Part shown: one piece after another, positions 9,239 to 19,167 of the stretch | Numbering within the stretch: position 1 is the first letter of the stretch | Layout: each line of letters opens with the position of its first letter | Origin: Streptomyces regalis | GTDB taxonomy: Bacteria; Actinomycetota; Actinomycetes; Streptomycetales; Streptomycetaceae | DNA length: 64,000 nt | Assembly: GCF_001509475.1 (NCBI RefSeq) | Contig: NZ_LLZG01000104.1 | Span: 1 to 64,000 of the forward strand | Direction: 5' to 3' | Position numbers and translations under genes: made by a program | Notes under the pieces: generated by a model | What the model was told of the DNA's origin: nothing | Databases searched by the model: none | Seen by the model: only the letters and a program-made list of their open reading frames with translations

Positions 9239-9871
9239 CTACTCGCCCTCGTGTCGAGGCGCGCATCCCAGCACATGGGCCTTGACCAGTTCGGCGATCC
9301 GGGGATCCCGGCGCTGGAACGCGGCCACCAGCTCCTCGTGCTCCTCCGCGTAGGACTGCTGCACCGTACCCAGCCACCGGATGGACAGGGCCGTGAACAC
9401 CTCGATGCCGAGGCCCTCCCAGGTGTGCAGCAGCACCGAGTTGCCCGCCGCCCGCACCATCTCGCGGTGGAAGGCGACCGTGTGCCGCACCTGGGCCGTG
9501 CCGTCGGCCTTGCGGTCGGCCTCGTACAGGGCGCTGACGTGCGGCTCCAGCGCGGAGCAGTCCTCTGCGAGGCGGTCGGCGGCGAGCTCCGCGGCGATGG
9601 CCTCCAGGCCGGCCCGGACCGGGTAGCTCTCCTCCAGGTCGGCCGCGGTCAGACTCCGTACGCGTACGCCCTTGTTGGGCGCGGACTCGATCAGCCGCAG
9701 CGACTCCAGTTCGCGCAATGCCTCGCGTACGGGTGTCTGGCTGACCTCCAGCTCGGTGGCGATGCGCCGCTCCACGATTCGCTCGCCCGGCTGCCAGCGA
9801 CCGCTGATGATCCCCTCAAGGATGTGCTCGCGGATCTGTTCGCGCAGCGAGTGGATGACGGGGGCGGTCAT
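9239..9871 (-). CDS. GntR-family regulator, FCD (FadR) subfamily
   Basis: 210-residue transcription factor. The N-terminal winged helix reads LREQIREHILEGIISGRWQP and ELEVSQTPVREALRELESLRL, the GntR signature. The C-terminal all-helical FCD ligand domain begins near residue 75 and carries the acidic/His ligands expected for metal-assisted carboxylate binding (FHREMVRAAGN and the late His residues). FCD regulators commonly sense organic acids such as pyruvate or lactate. Its position between aceE and the E2/E3 genes makes a PdhR-like role attractive, but that is inference. AAGGAG lies 6 bases before the ATG. Confidence 0.88.
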   Translation of the reverse strand: MTAPVIHSLREQIREHILEGIISGRWQPGERIVERRIATELEVSQTPVREALRELESLRLIESAPNKGVRVRSLTAADLEESYPVRAGLEAIAAELAADRLAEDCSALEPHVSALYEADRKADGTAQVRHTVAFHREMVRAAGNSVLLHTWEGLGIEVFTALSIRWLGTVQQSYAEEHEELVAAFQRRDPRIAELVKAHVLGCAPRHEGE

Positions 9872-9985
9872 GAGGGCTCCTTAGGGCGCGTTGACGCTTA
9901 GACAATACGGCCGTTGCACTCCGCTGGGAGGGCGCGTGGGGGCGCTTTCGTGCAGGTGAGACGAGACTTACACGGCGGCAGTCAG

Positions 9986-10022
9986 TTGGGGCGCCCGCAG
10001 TTCCCCGCGCCCCTGGGGGTGC
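9986..10022. repeat. Dispersed intergenic repeat, partial copy
   Basis: This segment contains CCCGCAGTTCCCCGCGCCCC in reverse orientation, matching the core of a GC-rich dispersed repeat also present near 20.0, 28.3, 48.6 and 50.1 kb. Here only the GGGGCGCGGGG-type half is present. It lies in the 227-bp gap between the GntR gene and the E2 terminator. Confidence 0.5.
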
Positions 10023-10043
10023 AGTCGACCGGCGCCGAAAACC

Positions 10044-10078
10044 GACGCCCCGCCCGGAGGAGCTCCGGGCGGGGCGTC
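10044..10078 (-). terminator. Strong hairpin terminator downstream of the E2 gene
   Basis: Perfect 16-bp stem (GACGCCCCGCCCGGAG pairing with CTCCGGGCGGGGCGTC) with a 3-base loop, 21 bp beyond the E2 stop codon. There is no U-run, as is usual in Streptomyces. Confidence 0.8.
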
Positions 10079-10098
10079 GTACTGCTCGACAGGGGAGA

Positions 10099-11868
10099 TC
10101 AGAGGCCGAGCTCGACCTCGAACTCGCCCGCCTCCAGGATCGCCTTGACCGCGGTCAGGTAACGGGCCGCGTCGGCGCCGTCCACCAGGCGGTGGTCGTA
10201 GGACAGGGTCAGGTACGTCATGTCGCGGACGCCGATGACCGTGCCCTCCTCCGTCTCGATGACGGCCGGGCGCTTGACCGTGGCTCCGATGCCGAGGATC
10301 GCGACCTGGCCCGGCGGCACGATGATCGTGTCGAAGAGCGCGCCGCGCGAACCGGTGTTGGAGATGGTGAAGGTCGCGCCGGACAGCTCGTCCGGGGTGA
10401 TCTTGTTGGCGCGGACCTTGCCGGCCAGCTCCGCCGTGGCCTTCGCGATGCCCGCGATGTTGAGGTCGCCGGCGTGCTTGATGACCGGGGTCATCAGGCC
10501 CTTCTCGGAGTCCACCGCGATACCGATGTTCTCGGTGTCGAAGTAGGTGATCGTGCCCTCGGCCTCGTTGATCTTGGCGTTGATGGGCGCGTGGGCCTTC
10601 AGCGCCTGGGCCGCGGCCTTGACGAAGAACGGCATCGGGGAGAGCTTGACGCCCTCACGAGCCGCGAACGCGTCCTTGGCGCGGGCGCGCAGCTTCATCA
10701 GGCGGGTGACGTCGACCTCGACGACCGACGACAGCTGGGCCTGCTCGTGCAGCGCCTTGACCATGTTGTCGCCGATGACCTTGCGGATGCGCGGCATCTT
10801 GACGGTCTGGCCGCGGAGGGGGGAGGCCTCCAGGGTCGGCGCCTTCTTGGCAGCGGCGGCGGCAGGGCCTCCGGCAGTCACAGCAGCGGCCGGAGCCGGA
10901 GCAGCGGCGGCGGCCTTCGCGGCCTCGGCGGCGGCGATGACGTCCTGCTTGCGGATACGGCCGCCGACGCCGGTGCCCTTGACGGTGGCCAGGTCGACGC
11001 CGTTCTCGGCGGCGAGCTTGCGCACCAGCGGGGTGACGTAGGCGCCCTCGTCGGTCGCCTGGGCGGCGGCCGGAGCGGCCGGAGCCGGGGTGACCGGGGC
11101 CGGAGCGGCCGGCGCGGGGGCCGGGGCCGCGGGGGCGACCGGAGCCGGGGCGGCAGCGGCGGGCGCGGCCGGAGCGGCAGGGGCGGGCGCCGGAGCGGCC
11201 GGAGCCGCGGGCGCGGCCGGGGCAGCGGCGGCGGGAGCCGGAGCCGCCGGGGCCGGGGCGGCCGCCGGAGCGGCACCCGCGACGCCGATGACGGCCAGCT
11301 TGGCGCCGACCTCGGCCGTCTCGTCCTCGCCGACCACGATCTCCAGCAGCGTGCCGGAGGCGGGGGCGGGGATCTCGGTGTCGACCTTGTCGGTGGAGAC
11401 CTCGAGCAGCGGCTCGTCGGCCTCGACGCTGTCACCGACCGACTTCAGCCAGCGGGTGACGGTGCCCTCGGTGACGGACTCGCCGAGCGCGGGCAGGACG
11501 ACGTCCGTGCCCTCGGCGGCACCACCGGCCGGGGCGGCCGGGGCCTCGGCGACCGGCGCCGGGGCGGGCTCGGCGGCCGGGGCCGGAGCCTCGGCGGCAG
11601 CGGGGGCCGGGGCGGCGGCGGGCGCGCCCGTGCCGTCGTCGATCACGGCCAGCTCGGCGCCGACCTCGACCGTCTCGTCCTCGGCGACCTTGATGGAGGC
11701 CAGGACGCCGGCGGCGGGGGAGGGGATCTCGGTGTCGACCTTGTCGGTGGAGACCTCGAGCAGCGGCTCGTCGGCCTCGACGCGCTCACCCTCGGCCTTC
11801 AGCCAGCGGGTGACAGTGCCCTCGGTGACGCTCTCGCCGAGCGCCGGAAGGGTTACGGAAACCGCCAT
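10099..11868 (-). CDS. sucB: Dihydrolipoamide acyltransferase (E2) of 2-oxoacid dehydrogenase
   Basis: E2 core of the pyruvate (and possibly 2-oxoglutarate) dehydrogenase complex, carrying acyl groups on lipoyl-lysine to CoA. The 589-residue protein has two lipoyl domains with the lipoylation site [10 protein letters not shown] at K43 and K161, each followed by a long Ala/Pro linker. A peripheral E3-binding domain ([19 protein letters not shown]...GRIRKQDV) comes next, then the acyltransferase domain with catalytic H559 and D563 in DHRLVDG. Orthologues are annotated as succinyltransferase, but in actinobacteria a shared E2 usually serves pyruvate dehydrogenase. It lies 68 bp downstream of lpdA on the same strand, so the two are probably co-transcribed. 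Confidence 0.93.
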   Translation of the reverse strand: MAVSVTLPALGESVTEGTVTRWLKAEGERVEADEPLLEVSTDKVDTEIPSPAAGVLASIKVAEDETVEVGAELAVIDDGTGAPAAAPAPAAAEAPAPAAEPAPAPVAEAPAAPAGGAAEGTDVVLPALGESVTEGTVTRWLKSVGDSVEADEPLLEVSTDKVDTEIPAPASGTLLEIVVGEDETAEVGAKLAVIGVAGAAPAAAPAPAAPAPAAAAPAAPAAPAAPAPAPAAPAAPAAAAPAPVAPAAPAPAPAAPAPVTPAPAAPAAAQATDEGAYVTPLVRKLAAENGVDLATVKGTGVGGRIRKQDVIAAAEAAKAAAAAPAPAAAVTAGGPAAAAAKKAPTLEASPLRGQTVKMPRIRKVIGDNMVKALHEQAQLSSVVEVDVTRLMKLRARAKDAFAAREGVKLSPMPFFVKAAAQALKAHAPINAKINEAEGTITYFDTENIGIAVDSEKGLMTPVIKHAGDLNIAGIAKATAELAGKVRANKITPDELSGATFTISNTGSRGALFDTIIVPPGQVAILGIGATVKRPAVIETEEGTVIGVRDMTYLTLSYDHRLVDGADAARYLTAVKAILEAGEFEVELGL

Positions 11869-11936
11869 GGTTTCGGTTGCTCCTTACGAATTGCGGAAGT
11901 CTGTGTTCGTCGCGGAGTCGCTTCGTCGACCGAGGG

Positions 11937-13325
11937 TCAGTCGTGCGCGTGCAGCGGCTTGCCGGCCAGGGCCAGGTGGGCCTCGCCGAGGGCCTCGTTC
12001 TGCGTCGGGTGGGCGTGGATGAGCTGGGCGACCTCGGCCGGCAGCGCCTCCCAGTTGTAGATCAGCTGGGCCTCGCCGACCTGCTCGCCCATGCGGTCGC
12101 CGACCATGTGGACGCCGACCACGGCACCGTCCTTGACCTGGACGAGCTTGATCTCGCCCGCGGTGTTCAGGATCTTGCTCTTGCCGTTGCCCGCCAGGTT
12201 GTACTTCAGAGCGACGACCTTGTCCGCGCCGTAGATCTCCTTGGCCTTGGCCTCGGTGATACCGACGGAGGCGACCTCCGGGTGGCAGTACGTCACCCGC
12301 GGGACACCGTCGTAGTCGATCGGAACGGTCTTCAGACCGGCCAGACGCTCCGCCACCAGGATGCCCTCGGCGAAGCCGACGTGCGCGAGCTGGAGGGTCG
12401 GGACGAGGTCACCGACAGCGGAGATGGTCGGGACGTTGGTGCGCATGTACTCGTCGACGAGGACGTAGCCGCGGTCCATGGCGACGCCCTGCTCCTCGTA
12501 ACCGAGACCGGCGGAGACGGGGCCACGGCCGACGGCGACGAGGAGGACCTCGGCCTCGAACTCCTTGCCGTCGGCGAGGGTGACCTTGACACCGTCGGCC
12601 GTGTACTCGGCCTTGGAGAAGAAGGTGCCCAGGTTGAACTTGATGCCGCGCTTGCGGAAGGCGCGCTCAAGAAGCTTCGAGGAGTTCTCGTCCTCGACCG
12701 GGACAAGGTGCTTCAGGCCCTCGATGACCGTGACGTCGGCGCCGAAGGACTTCCACGCCGAGGCGAACTCGACGCCGATGACACCGCCGCCCAGGATGAT
12801 CGCGGACTTCGGCACACGGTCCAGGACGAGGGCGTGGTCGGAGGAGATGATGCGGTTGCCGTCGATCTCCAGGCCCGGCAGCGACTTCGGCACGGAGCCG
12901 GTCGCCAGCAGGACGTGGCGGCCCTGGATGCGCTGGCCGTTCACATCGACGGAGGTCGGGGAGGACAGGCGGCCCTCACCCTCGATGTACGTCACCTTGC
13001 GGGAGGCGACGAGACCCTGCAGGCCCTTGTACAGACCGGCGATCACGCCGTCCTTGTACTTGTGGACCCCGGCGATGTCGATGCCCTCGAAGGTGGCCTT
13101 CACACCGAACTGCGCGCTCTCGCGGGCCTGGTCGGCGATCTCGCCCGCGTGCAGCAGGGCCTTGGTGGGGATGCAACCCCGGTGCAGGCAGGTGCCGCCG
13201 ACCTTGTCCTTCTCGATCAGGGCGACGTCCAGGCCCAGCTGCGCCCCGCGCAGGGCCGCGGCGTAACCGCCACTACCACCGCCGAGGATCACTAGGTCGA
13301 AAACGGTGCTGGCGTCGTTCGCCAC
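11937..13325 (-). CDS. lpdA: Dihydrolipoyl dehydrogenase (E3)
   Basis: Flavoprotein that reoxidises dihydrolipoamide on E2 with NAD+. At 462 residues it has the normal E3 length. Visible features are the FAD-binding GGGSGG (residues 15-20), the redox disulfide C46 and C51 in GGTCLHRGCIPTK, a second nucleotide-binding GGGVIGVEFA, and the C-terminal His-Glu catalytic pair in HAHPTQNE. The GTG start was chosen because GGAGGACGTGAC precedes it; an ATG six codons upstream would bury this site. It is the promoter-proximal gene of the lpdA-E2 pair. Confidence 0.95.
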   Translation of the reverse strand: MANDASTVFDLVILGGGSGGYAAALRGAQLGLDVALIEKDKVGGTCLHRGCIPTKALLHAGEIADQARESAQFGVKATFEGIDIAGVHKYKDGVIAGLYKGLQGLVASRKVTYIEGEGRLSSPTSVDVNGQRIQGRHVLLATGSVPKSLPGLEIDGNRIISSDHALVLDRVPKSAIILGGGVIGVEFASAWKSFGADVTVIEGLKHLVPVEDENSSKLLERAFRKRGIKFNLGTFFSKAEYTADGVKVTLADGKEFEAEVLLVAVGRGPVSAGLGYEEQGVAMDRGYVLVDEYMRTNVPTISAVGDLVPTLQLAHVGFAEGILVAERLAGLKTVPIDYDGVPRVTYCHPEVASVGITEAKAKEIYGADKVVALKYNLAGNGKSKILNTAGEIKLVQVKDGAVVGVHMVGDRMGEQVGEAQLIYNWEALPAEVAQLIHAHPTQNEALGEAHLALAGKPLHAHD

Positions 13326-13544
13326 GTCACGTCCTCCATGCATGTGCGCCGTACGCCGGTCTTCGACGACCGGCAGGCGGCTGGTGTCCGGCCGCTCTTT
13401 CTTCGGCCCTGTGGTGGGGCCCTGTCCTGCCGAGCCCCATCTTCGCACTTGTCCACACCGAACGAGACGCCGGGCCGGTGTGTGAGACGTAGCACGTTCA
13501 TATGTGAGGGGCTCGCTCATGAACGGAACCAACCAGCCATACGG

Positions 13545-13583
13545 CGACGGGGCCTCGCCCTACCCGCATGCGAGGCCCCGTCG
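13545..13583 (-). terminator. Hairpin terminator downstream of pepA
   Basis: Inverted repeat CGACGGGGCCTCGC ... GCGAGGCCCCGTCG with an 11-base loop, starting 14 bp after the pepA stop codon and reading on the minus strand. It separates pepA from lpdA. Confidence 0.75.
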
Positions 13584-13596
13584 ATCCGAACCGACC

Positions 13597-15150
13597 TCAG
13601 CCCAGGTCGCCGGAGGCCGTCAGCTCGGCCAGCCGCACCAGCGTCCGCACCCCGGACCCCGTACCACCCTTCGGCGTGTACCCGAAGGGACCACCCTCGT
13701 TGAACGCGGGACCGGCAATGTCGATGTGCGCCCACGTCACGCCCTCGCCCACGAACTCGCGCAGGAAGAGACCCGCGACCAGCCCACCGCCCATGCGCTC
13801 ACCCATGTTGGCGAGGTCGGCGGTCGGCGAGTCCATCCCCTTGCGCAGGTGCTCCGGCAGCGGCATGGGCCAGGACGCCTCACCGACCTCCTCGGCCGCC
13901 TCCACGATCGCGGAGCGGAACGCGTCGTCGTTGGCCATGACACCGAACGTCCGGTTCCCCAGCGCCAGCACCATCGCGCCGGTGAGCGTCGCGACGTCGA
14001 CGATCGCGTCCGGCTCCTCCTGCGACGCCGCCCACAGCGCGTCGGCGAGCACCAGCCGGCCCTCCGCGTCGGTGTTGAGCACCTCCACGGTCTTGCCGCT
14101 GTACATGCGCAGCACGTCACCGGGGCGCACGGCGGACCCCGACGGCATGTTCTCGGCGAGCGCCAGCCAGCCGGTGACGTTCACGTCCAGCCCGATCCGC
14201 GCGGCGGCGACGACGGCGGCGAACACGGCGGCCGCACCGCTCATGTCGCACTTCATCGTCTCGTTGTGACCGGCGGGCTTCAGCGAGATGCCGCCCGAGT
14301 CGTAGGTGATGCCCTTGCCGACGAAGGCGAGGTGCTTGGCCGCCTTGGAGCTGGTGTACGTCAGCTTCACCAGCCGCGGACCGGCCGCCGACCCGGAGCC
14401 GACGCCCAGGATGCCGCCGTAGCCGCCCTTGGCCAGCGCCTTCTCGTCGAGCACCTGCACCTTGATGCCGTGCTCCTTGGCCGCCGCCGAGGCGATCGCG
14501 GCGAAGGACTCGGGGGTGAGGTCGTTCGGCGGGGTGTTGATCAGGTCACGGGCGCGGTTGAGCTCCTCGGAGACGGCGGTGGCGCGCTCGATGGCCGCCT
14601 TGTGCTCCTTGTCGCGGGGCTTGCCGCCGAGCAGCGCGGCCTCGGCGAGGGGGGCCTTGCCGTTCTTCTTCTTCTTGTCCTGAGTGTTGTCGCCGTTGCC
14701 CTTGTAGACGTCGAAGGCGTACGCCCCGAGCAGCACCCCCTCGGCGACGGCGCCGACGTCACCGGCGTCGCCCAGCGGCAGCGCGAACGCGGCCTTCTTG
14801 GAGCCGGCGAGGGCACGGGCGGCGACGCCGGCGGCCCTGCGCAGCGCCTCGCCGTCATAGGCGCCGTCCTTGGCGTCCTCGGGCTCGGCGCCCAGGCCGA
14901 CCGCCACCACGAGCGGGGCCTTGAAGCCGGCGGGCGCGGGGAGCTTCGTCACCTCGCCCTCGGCGCCCGAGGCGCCGAGGGTCTCCAGGACGCCGGCGAG
15001 CTTGCCGTCGTACGCCTTGTCCACAGCCTCTGCGCCCGGTGCGACAACCAGTCCCCCGGACGTGGACGCAGCGCCCTTGGCGACACCGATCACGATCGCG
15101 TCGGCCCGCAGGCCGGGCGCCGCGGCGGTGCTGAGAGTGAGAGCAGTCAC
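13597..15150 (-). CDS. pepA: Leucyl aminopeptidase (M17 family)
   Basis: Cytosolic metallo-aminopeptidase releasing N-terminal amino acids from peptides, 517 residues from the GTG chosen. The M17 catalytic half contains the metal and catalytic motifs VGKGITYDSGGISLKP, MKCDMSGAA and the signature NTDAEGRLVLAD; the N-terminal half is the variable regulatory domain. The start VTALTLSTAAAP is chosen by similarity to the usual actinobacterial N-terminus; the ribosome binding site is weak. An insertion rich in Lys/Asn (NTQDKKKKNGK) lies near residue 165. It is transcribed divergently from the polysaccharide operon. Confidence 0.93.
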   Translation of the reverse strand: MTALTLSTAAAPGLRADAIVIGVAKGAASTSGGLVVAPGAEAVDKAYDGKLAGVLETLGASGAEGEVTKLPAPAGFKAPLVVAVGLGAEPEDAKDGAYDGEALRRAAGVAARALAGSKKAAFALPLGDAGDVGAVAEGVLLGAYAFDVYKGNGDNTQDKKKKNGKAPLAEAALLGGKPRDKEHKAAIERATAVSEELNRARDLINTPPNDLTPESFAAIASAAAKEHGIKVQVLDEKALAKGGYGGILGVGSGSAAGPRLVKLTYTSSKAAKHLAFVGKGITYDSGGISLKPAGHNETMKCDMSGAAAVFAAVVAAARIGLDVNVTGWLALAENMPSGSAVRPGDVLRMYSGKTVEVLNTDAEGRLVLADALWAASQEEPDAIVDVATLTGAMVLALGNRTFGVMANDDAFRSAIVEAAEEVGEASWPMPLPEHLRKGMDSPTADLANMGERMGGGLVAGLFLREFVGEGVTWAHIDIAGPAFNEGGPFGYTPKGGTGSGVRTLVRLAELTASGDLG

Positions 15151-15502
15151 GGTGGTGAAATCTCGCTTCCGATGTGAAGTTTGCGATGGCCGAATTGGTG
15201 TGGGTCGACCGGGCCCGACGGCCGACCCTAATTCCGACCTACGGGTGCGTAGCAGCGGGGCCTTCCCCGGTACGGCGAACACTTGGGATGAGCCTACGCT
15301 CGTGTGAGCGTTCGCTCATTCCTGCGGGCGTTCACCTGTCGGTGGCGTCGTCTCCATTTCTTGATCCACGCCATCGGTGAGCTGAGTCACACTCGTCTGG
15401 TTCCGGCGAGCGATCGGCTTGCCGCTTTGCATGATTTCCACGGATCCTCCGCCGTTTTGTCACACGAGGCCGCAAGAGGATCCTCTGGGGGAAGGGCAAT
15501 CA
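15151..15502. other. Divergent intergenic region between pepA and the polysaccharide operon
   Basis: These 352 bp separate two divergently transcribed units and must hold both promoters. There is an AGGGGGAAGGG-like ribosome site just before the + strand gene at 15503, and TGTCACAC at about 15457. I see no riboswitch, no strong hairpin and no clear operator. A short GTCGACCGGG...CCGACC pairing near 15205-15226 is weak. Confidence 0.4.
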
Positions 15503-17548
15503 ATGGCGCGCAGTGCGCACAGCTGGAGACACCGCAGAAACGCCGTCGCCGCCTTGACGGCCGCGGGTCTGCTCGCCCTGGGGCTGGCGGCCCCGGGCAC
15601 GGCGGCCGCCGGGGAGCCGCGCATCGATCTCAAAGTGCTGGTCGTGGACAACGGCGACAGCCCGGTCCGGGCCATCACCGCCCAGCTCAAAAGCACCGGC
15701 ATCCCGTACAGCACCGTCGACCTGACCGACGCGAACCGCCCGACCATCACGGACGCGTTCCTCAGCGACACGGTGAACGGCACGCCCCGGGCCAAGTACC
15801 AGGGTGTCGTCCTGCCGGGCGAGGCCCCCTTCGGCGCGGACTCCGCCGAGCAGACCGCGCTGGAGAACTACGAGCGGACCTACGGCATCCCGCAGGTCGA
15901 CGCCTACACCTGGGCCCACCCGGGCGTCGGCCTCGACTACACCAGCGAGGGCGGCTGGGCCGGCACCCTCGACGGACGGGCGGCGTCCGTCACGCCCGAG
16001 GGCAAGGCGGGGTATTTCGGCTATCTCGACGGCGCCTTCACCTTCGAGGACAACGACCCGGCCGTACAGGAGAGCTACGGCTACGTCGCCCGGCCCCGCA
16101 CCGGCTTCACCAGCTATGTCGACATCCCTGTGCCCGCCGGCTCCGGGCGCGGCAGCCTGATCGGCGAGTACAGCCACGACGGGCGCCGCGAACTCGTCGT
16201 CACCTTCGCGTACAACGAGTACCAGCAGCAGTTCCGGGTCCTTGCCCGCGGCATCGTCGAATGGCTGACCCAGGGCGTGCATCTGGGGCAGGCACGCAAC
16301 TACTTCGCGGTGCACATCGACGACGTCTTCGCGCCCGACAGCCGCTGGGACACCGAGCACAACTGCACCCCCGGTGACTTCGACTGCGTGGGCGGTGACG
16401 GCGAGGGGACCACGCCGATCCGTATGACGGCCGAGGACGCGGTCCACGCCGCGCAGTGGCAGCGGGAGCACGGCTTCACGCTGGACATGGTCTACAACGC
16501 CGGCTCGGGCGAGGAGTGGAAGAGCGGGAACGGCGGCACCGACGCCCTCGCCGACCGACTGCTCGCCGACAAGGCGCAGTACCGCTGGATCAACCACACC
16601 TACACGCACGCGTTCCTCGGCTGCGTCCAGGACACCTCGACCGTGCCCTGGAGCTGCGCCAAGAACGCCGACGGCTCGACCCGGTACATGAGCCGCGCGG
16701 ACATCTCCGCCCAGATCAGGAACAACTACAACTGGGGCGTCACCAAGGGGCTCCCGCTCGACCGCACGGAGCTCGTGACCGGCGAGCACTCGGGCCTGAA
16801 GACCCTGCCGCAGCAGCCCGCCGACAACCCCAACCTGGCCGGCGCCCTCGCCGACAACGGCGTCAAGTGGATCGCCTCGGACAACTCCCGTGAGCCCGAC
16901 CAGCGTCCGGTCGGCGCCGCGCTGACCGTGCCCCGGCACCCGATGAACGTCTACTACAACGTGGGTACCGAGGACGAGATGGTCGACGAGTACAACTGGG
17001 TCTACACCTCCACGGCCGACGGCGGCAGCGGCGTCTGCGAGAACAACCCGTCTTCCACCTGCCTGGACGACCCGCTGGACCCGGCCACCGGATACGACGA
17101 GTACATCGCCCCGCGGGAGGCCCGCACCGCCCTCGGGCACGCGATCAGCAACGACCCGCGCCCCCACTACGCCCACCAGTCCAACCTGGCCGAGGACCGG
17201 ACGCTGTACCCGGTCCTGGACCAGGTGCTCGCCGACTACCACGCGCTCTTCGCCGACAACACCCCGGTGGAGAACCTCGCGCAGAGCGCCATCGGCACCG
17301 AGCTGCAGCGCCGCGCCGCCTGGCGGACCGCTCTCGCGAACGGCTCCGTCACGGCGTACCGCATCGGCAACACCGTCACTGTCACGGCCCCGTCCGGGAC
17401 CCGGATCCCGGTGACCGCACCGGAAGGGACCACCAAGCAACTCCTCATCGGCACCACCGCGTTCGGGACGCCGTACGCGGGGAAGCGTTCGGCCTGGACC
17501 ACGCCCGAACTGCTGCAGTCCGCTCTCAGGCTGAATCTGCCCTCGTAG
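15503..17548 (+). CDS. Secreted PelA/Agd3-like polysaccharide deacetylase (CE18-like)
   Basis: Predicted exported enzyme that removes acetyl groups from a GalNAc-containing polysaccharide. The 681-residue protein has a signal peptide (residues 1-37, ending GTAAAGEP). An N-terminal Rossmann-like domain opens with DLKVLVVDNG. The deacetylase domain carries the metal/catalytic Asp pair D273-D274 (AVHIDDVF) and the metal His pair H365/H369 (NHTYTH). A further region contains GVKWIASDNS and a C-terminal beta-rich domain. This layout resembles the fungal galactosaminogalactan deacetylase Agd3 and the deacetylase half of PelA. It is the first gene of a coupled operon with GT4, membrane, spherulin-4 and GH114 genes. 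GGGGGAAGGG precedes the ATG. Substrate is inferred from family and neighbours. Confidence 0.8.
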   Translation: MARSAHSWRHRRNAVAALTAAGLLALGLAAPGTAAAGEPRIDLKVLVVDNGDSPVRAITAQLKSTGIPYSTVDLTDANRPTITDAFLSDTVNGTPRAKYQGVVLPGEAPFGADSAEQTALENYERTYGIPQVDAYTWAHPGVGLDYTSEGGWAGTLDGRAASVTPEGKAGYFGYLDGAFTFEDNDPAVQESYGYVARPRTGFTSYVDIPVPAGSGRGSLIGEYSHDGRRELVVTFAYNEYQQQFRVLARGIVEWLTQGVHLGQARNYFAVHIDDVFAPDSRWDTEHNCTPGDFDCVGGDGEGTTPIRMTAEDAVHAAQWQREHGFTLDMVYNAGSGEEWKSGNGGTDALADRLLADKAQYRWINHTYTHAFLGCVQDTSTVPWSCAKNADGSTRYMSRADISAQIRNNYNWGVTKGLPLDRTELVTGEHSGLKTLPQQPADNPNLAGALADNGVKWIASDNSREPDQRPVGAALTVPRHPMNVYYNVGTEDEMVDEYNWVYTSTADGGSGVCENNPSSTCLDDPLDPATGYDEYIAPREARTALGHAISNDPRPHYAHQSNLAEDRTLYPVLDQVLADYHALFADNTPVENLAQSAIGTELQRRAAWRTALANGSVTAYRIGNTVTVTAPSGTRIPVTAPEGTTKQLLIGTTAFGTPYAGKRSAWTTPELLQSALRLNLPS

Positions 17549-17643
17549 TGCAGTGCCGGGCGCACCCCGGTCCCGACGACCTACCGGCCGGGGTGCGTTT
17601 CAGAGGCGTAGCACCACCTTTTGTTCCACAGGGGGGAACTCGC

Positions 17644-19167
17644 ATGATGCGCACAGGCCGTCATGTCACCATGCTCACCGAAGGCACCTACCCGCATGTC
17701 CACGGCGGAGTCAGCACCTGGTGCGACCAGCTCGTCAAGGGCATGCCGGAGGTCGACTTCCACATCGTGTCGCTCACCGGAACCGGCCGCGAACCCGTCA
17801 CCTGGGAGCTGCCGCCCAACGTCTGCCGGCACACCTCCGTACCGACCTGGGGCCCGCGTCCGGGGCGCACACGCGCGCCGTACGGCAGGGCCCGGCGCCG
17901 TTTCACCGACTCCTACGAGCGTTTCCTGCTCTCCTTCCTCGACCCCGAGGCCGACTGCGACTTCGGTGAGGCCCTGTACGAGCTGGCCGAACTCGCCCGT
18001 GACGGACGCCTGTCGGCGGCCCTGCGCACGGAATCCGCACTGCGGTCACTGATGTGGATATGGACGATGCCGCATCTGCCGACCGCGGCCGCCCGCCCCA
18101 CCGTCCACGACGCCCTGACCGCGACCGACCTGCTGGAACACGCCTTGCGCCCCCTCGGGATCCGCATCCCCGAGGACTCCGTCGCCCACGCGGTGAGCAG
18201 CGGCCTCGCGACCCTCCCGGCCCTCGCCGCCCGCAAGCTGGACGGCGTGCCCTTCCTCCTCACCGAGCACGGCATCTATCTGCGCGAGCGCTATCTCGGC
18301 TACCGCAGCGACGCCCAGCGCTGGCCGGTGAAGGCGTTCATGCTCGGCTTCTACCGGGAGCTGAACTCACTCGGTTACCGGACGGCCGACCTGATCACCC
18401 CCTGCAACCAGTACAACCGCCGCTGGGAGGAGCGCGGCGGCGCCGACGCCGACAAGATCCGCACCGTCTACAACGGCGTCGACCCGCACGCCTTCCCGCA
18501 CGCCGGCCCCGAGCCCGAGGTCCCCACCCTCACCTGGTGCGGCCGCGTCGACCCCATCAAGGACCTGGAGACCCTGCTGCGGGCCTACGACATGGTCCGC
18601 GCCGAACTCCCCGAGACCCGCCTGCGCCTGTTCGGTCCCGTCCCACCCGGCGGCGAGGCCTACCGCACCAGGCTGGAGAAGCTCGCCGCCGAGCTGGGCG
18701 TGACGGACGGCCTGACCTTCGAGGGCCGTATCGGCGAGGTCTGGCGCGCCTACGCCGCCGGTCACGTCGTCATGCTGTCGTCCATCTCCGAGGGCTTCCC
18801 GTTCTCCATCATCGAGGCGATGTCCTGCGGCCGTACGACGGTCTCCACGGACGTCGGGGGAGTGCGCGAGGCCGTCGGCGACACCGGTCTGGTGGTCCCG
18901 CCGCGCGAGCCGGAGAAGATGGCGGCGGCGGCGCTGACCCTGCTCCGGGACGACGAGCGACGCCTGGAACTGGGGGAGTTGTCCCGTCAGCGAGTGATCG
19001 ACCGCTTCACGCTGCGCCGCTCCGTGGACAATTTCCGGACGATCTACCTGGAGCTCGCGGGCAGCGCCGAGGTGTACGAGCCCACGCTGGAGACGGTCGC
19101 CGACTGGACCCTCGAACTGCGCGACCCCTGGTACGAGAAAGTCGCGACGGACGGAACCGGCTGGTGA
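17644..19167 (+). CDS. PelF-like GT4 glycosyltransferase
   Basis: Cytoplasmic nucleotide-sugar glycosyltransferase, 507 residues, probable polymerase of the locus. The N-terminus (MLTEGTYPHVHGGVSTWCDQL) is the PelF-type donor-fold start with the DUF3492 region. The C-terminal GT-B half has GRVDPIKDLETLLRAY and the E-x7-E retaining-GT4 motif EGFPFSIIEAMSCG. PelF uses UDP-GalNAc or UDP-GlcNAc to build the Pel polymer; the same donor is inferred here. GGGGGGAAC precedes the ATG (a second ATG follows directly). Its TGA overlaps the GTG of the next gene, indicating translational coupling. Confidence 0.87.
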   Translation: MMRTGRHVTMLTEGTYPHVHGGVSTWCDQLVKGMPEVDFHIVSLTGTGREPVTWELPPNVCRHTSVPTWGPRPGRTRAPYGRARRRFTDSYERFLLSFLDPEADCDFGEALYELAELARDGRLSAALRTESALRSLMWIWTMPHLPTAAARPTVHDALTATDLLEHALRPLGIRIPEDSVAHAVSSGLATLPALAARKLDGVPFLLTEHGIYLRERYLGYRSDAQRWPVKAFMLGFYRELNSLGYRTADLITPCNQYNRRWEERGGADADKIRTVYNGVDPHAFPHAGPEPEVPTLTWCGRVDPIKDLETLLRAYDMVRAELPETRLRLFGPVPPGGEAYRTRLEKLAAELGVTDGLTFEGRIGEVWRAYAAGHVVMLSSISEGFPFSIIEAMSCGRTTVSTDVGGVREAVGDTGLVVPPREPEKMAAAALTLLRDDERRLELGELSRQRVIDRFTLRRSVDNFRTIYLELAGSAEVYEPTLETVADWTLELRDPWYEKVATDGTGW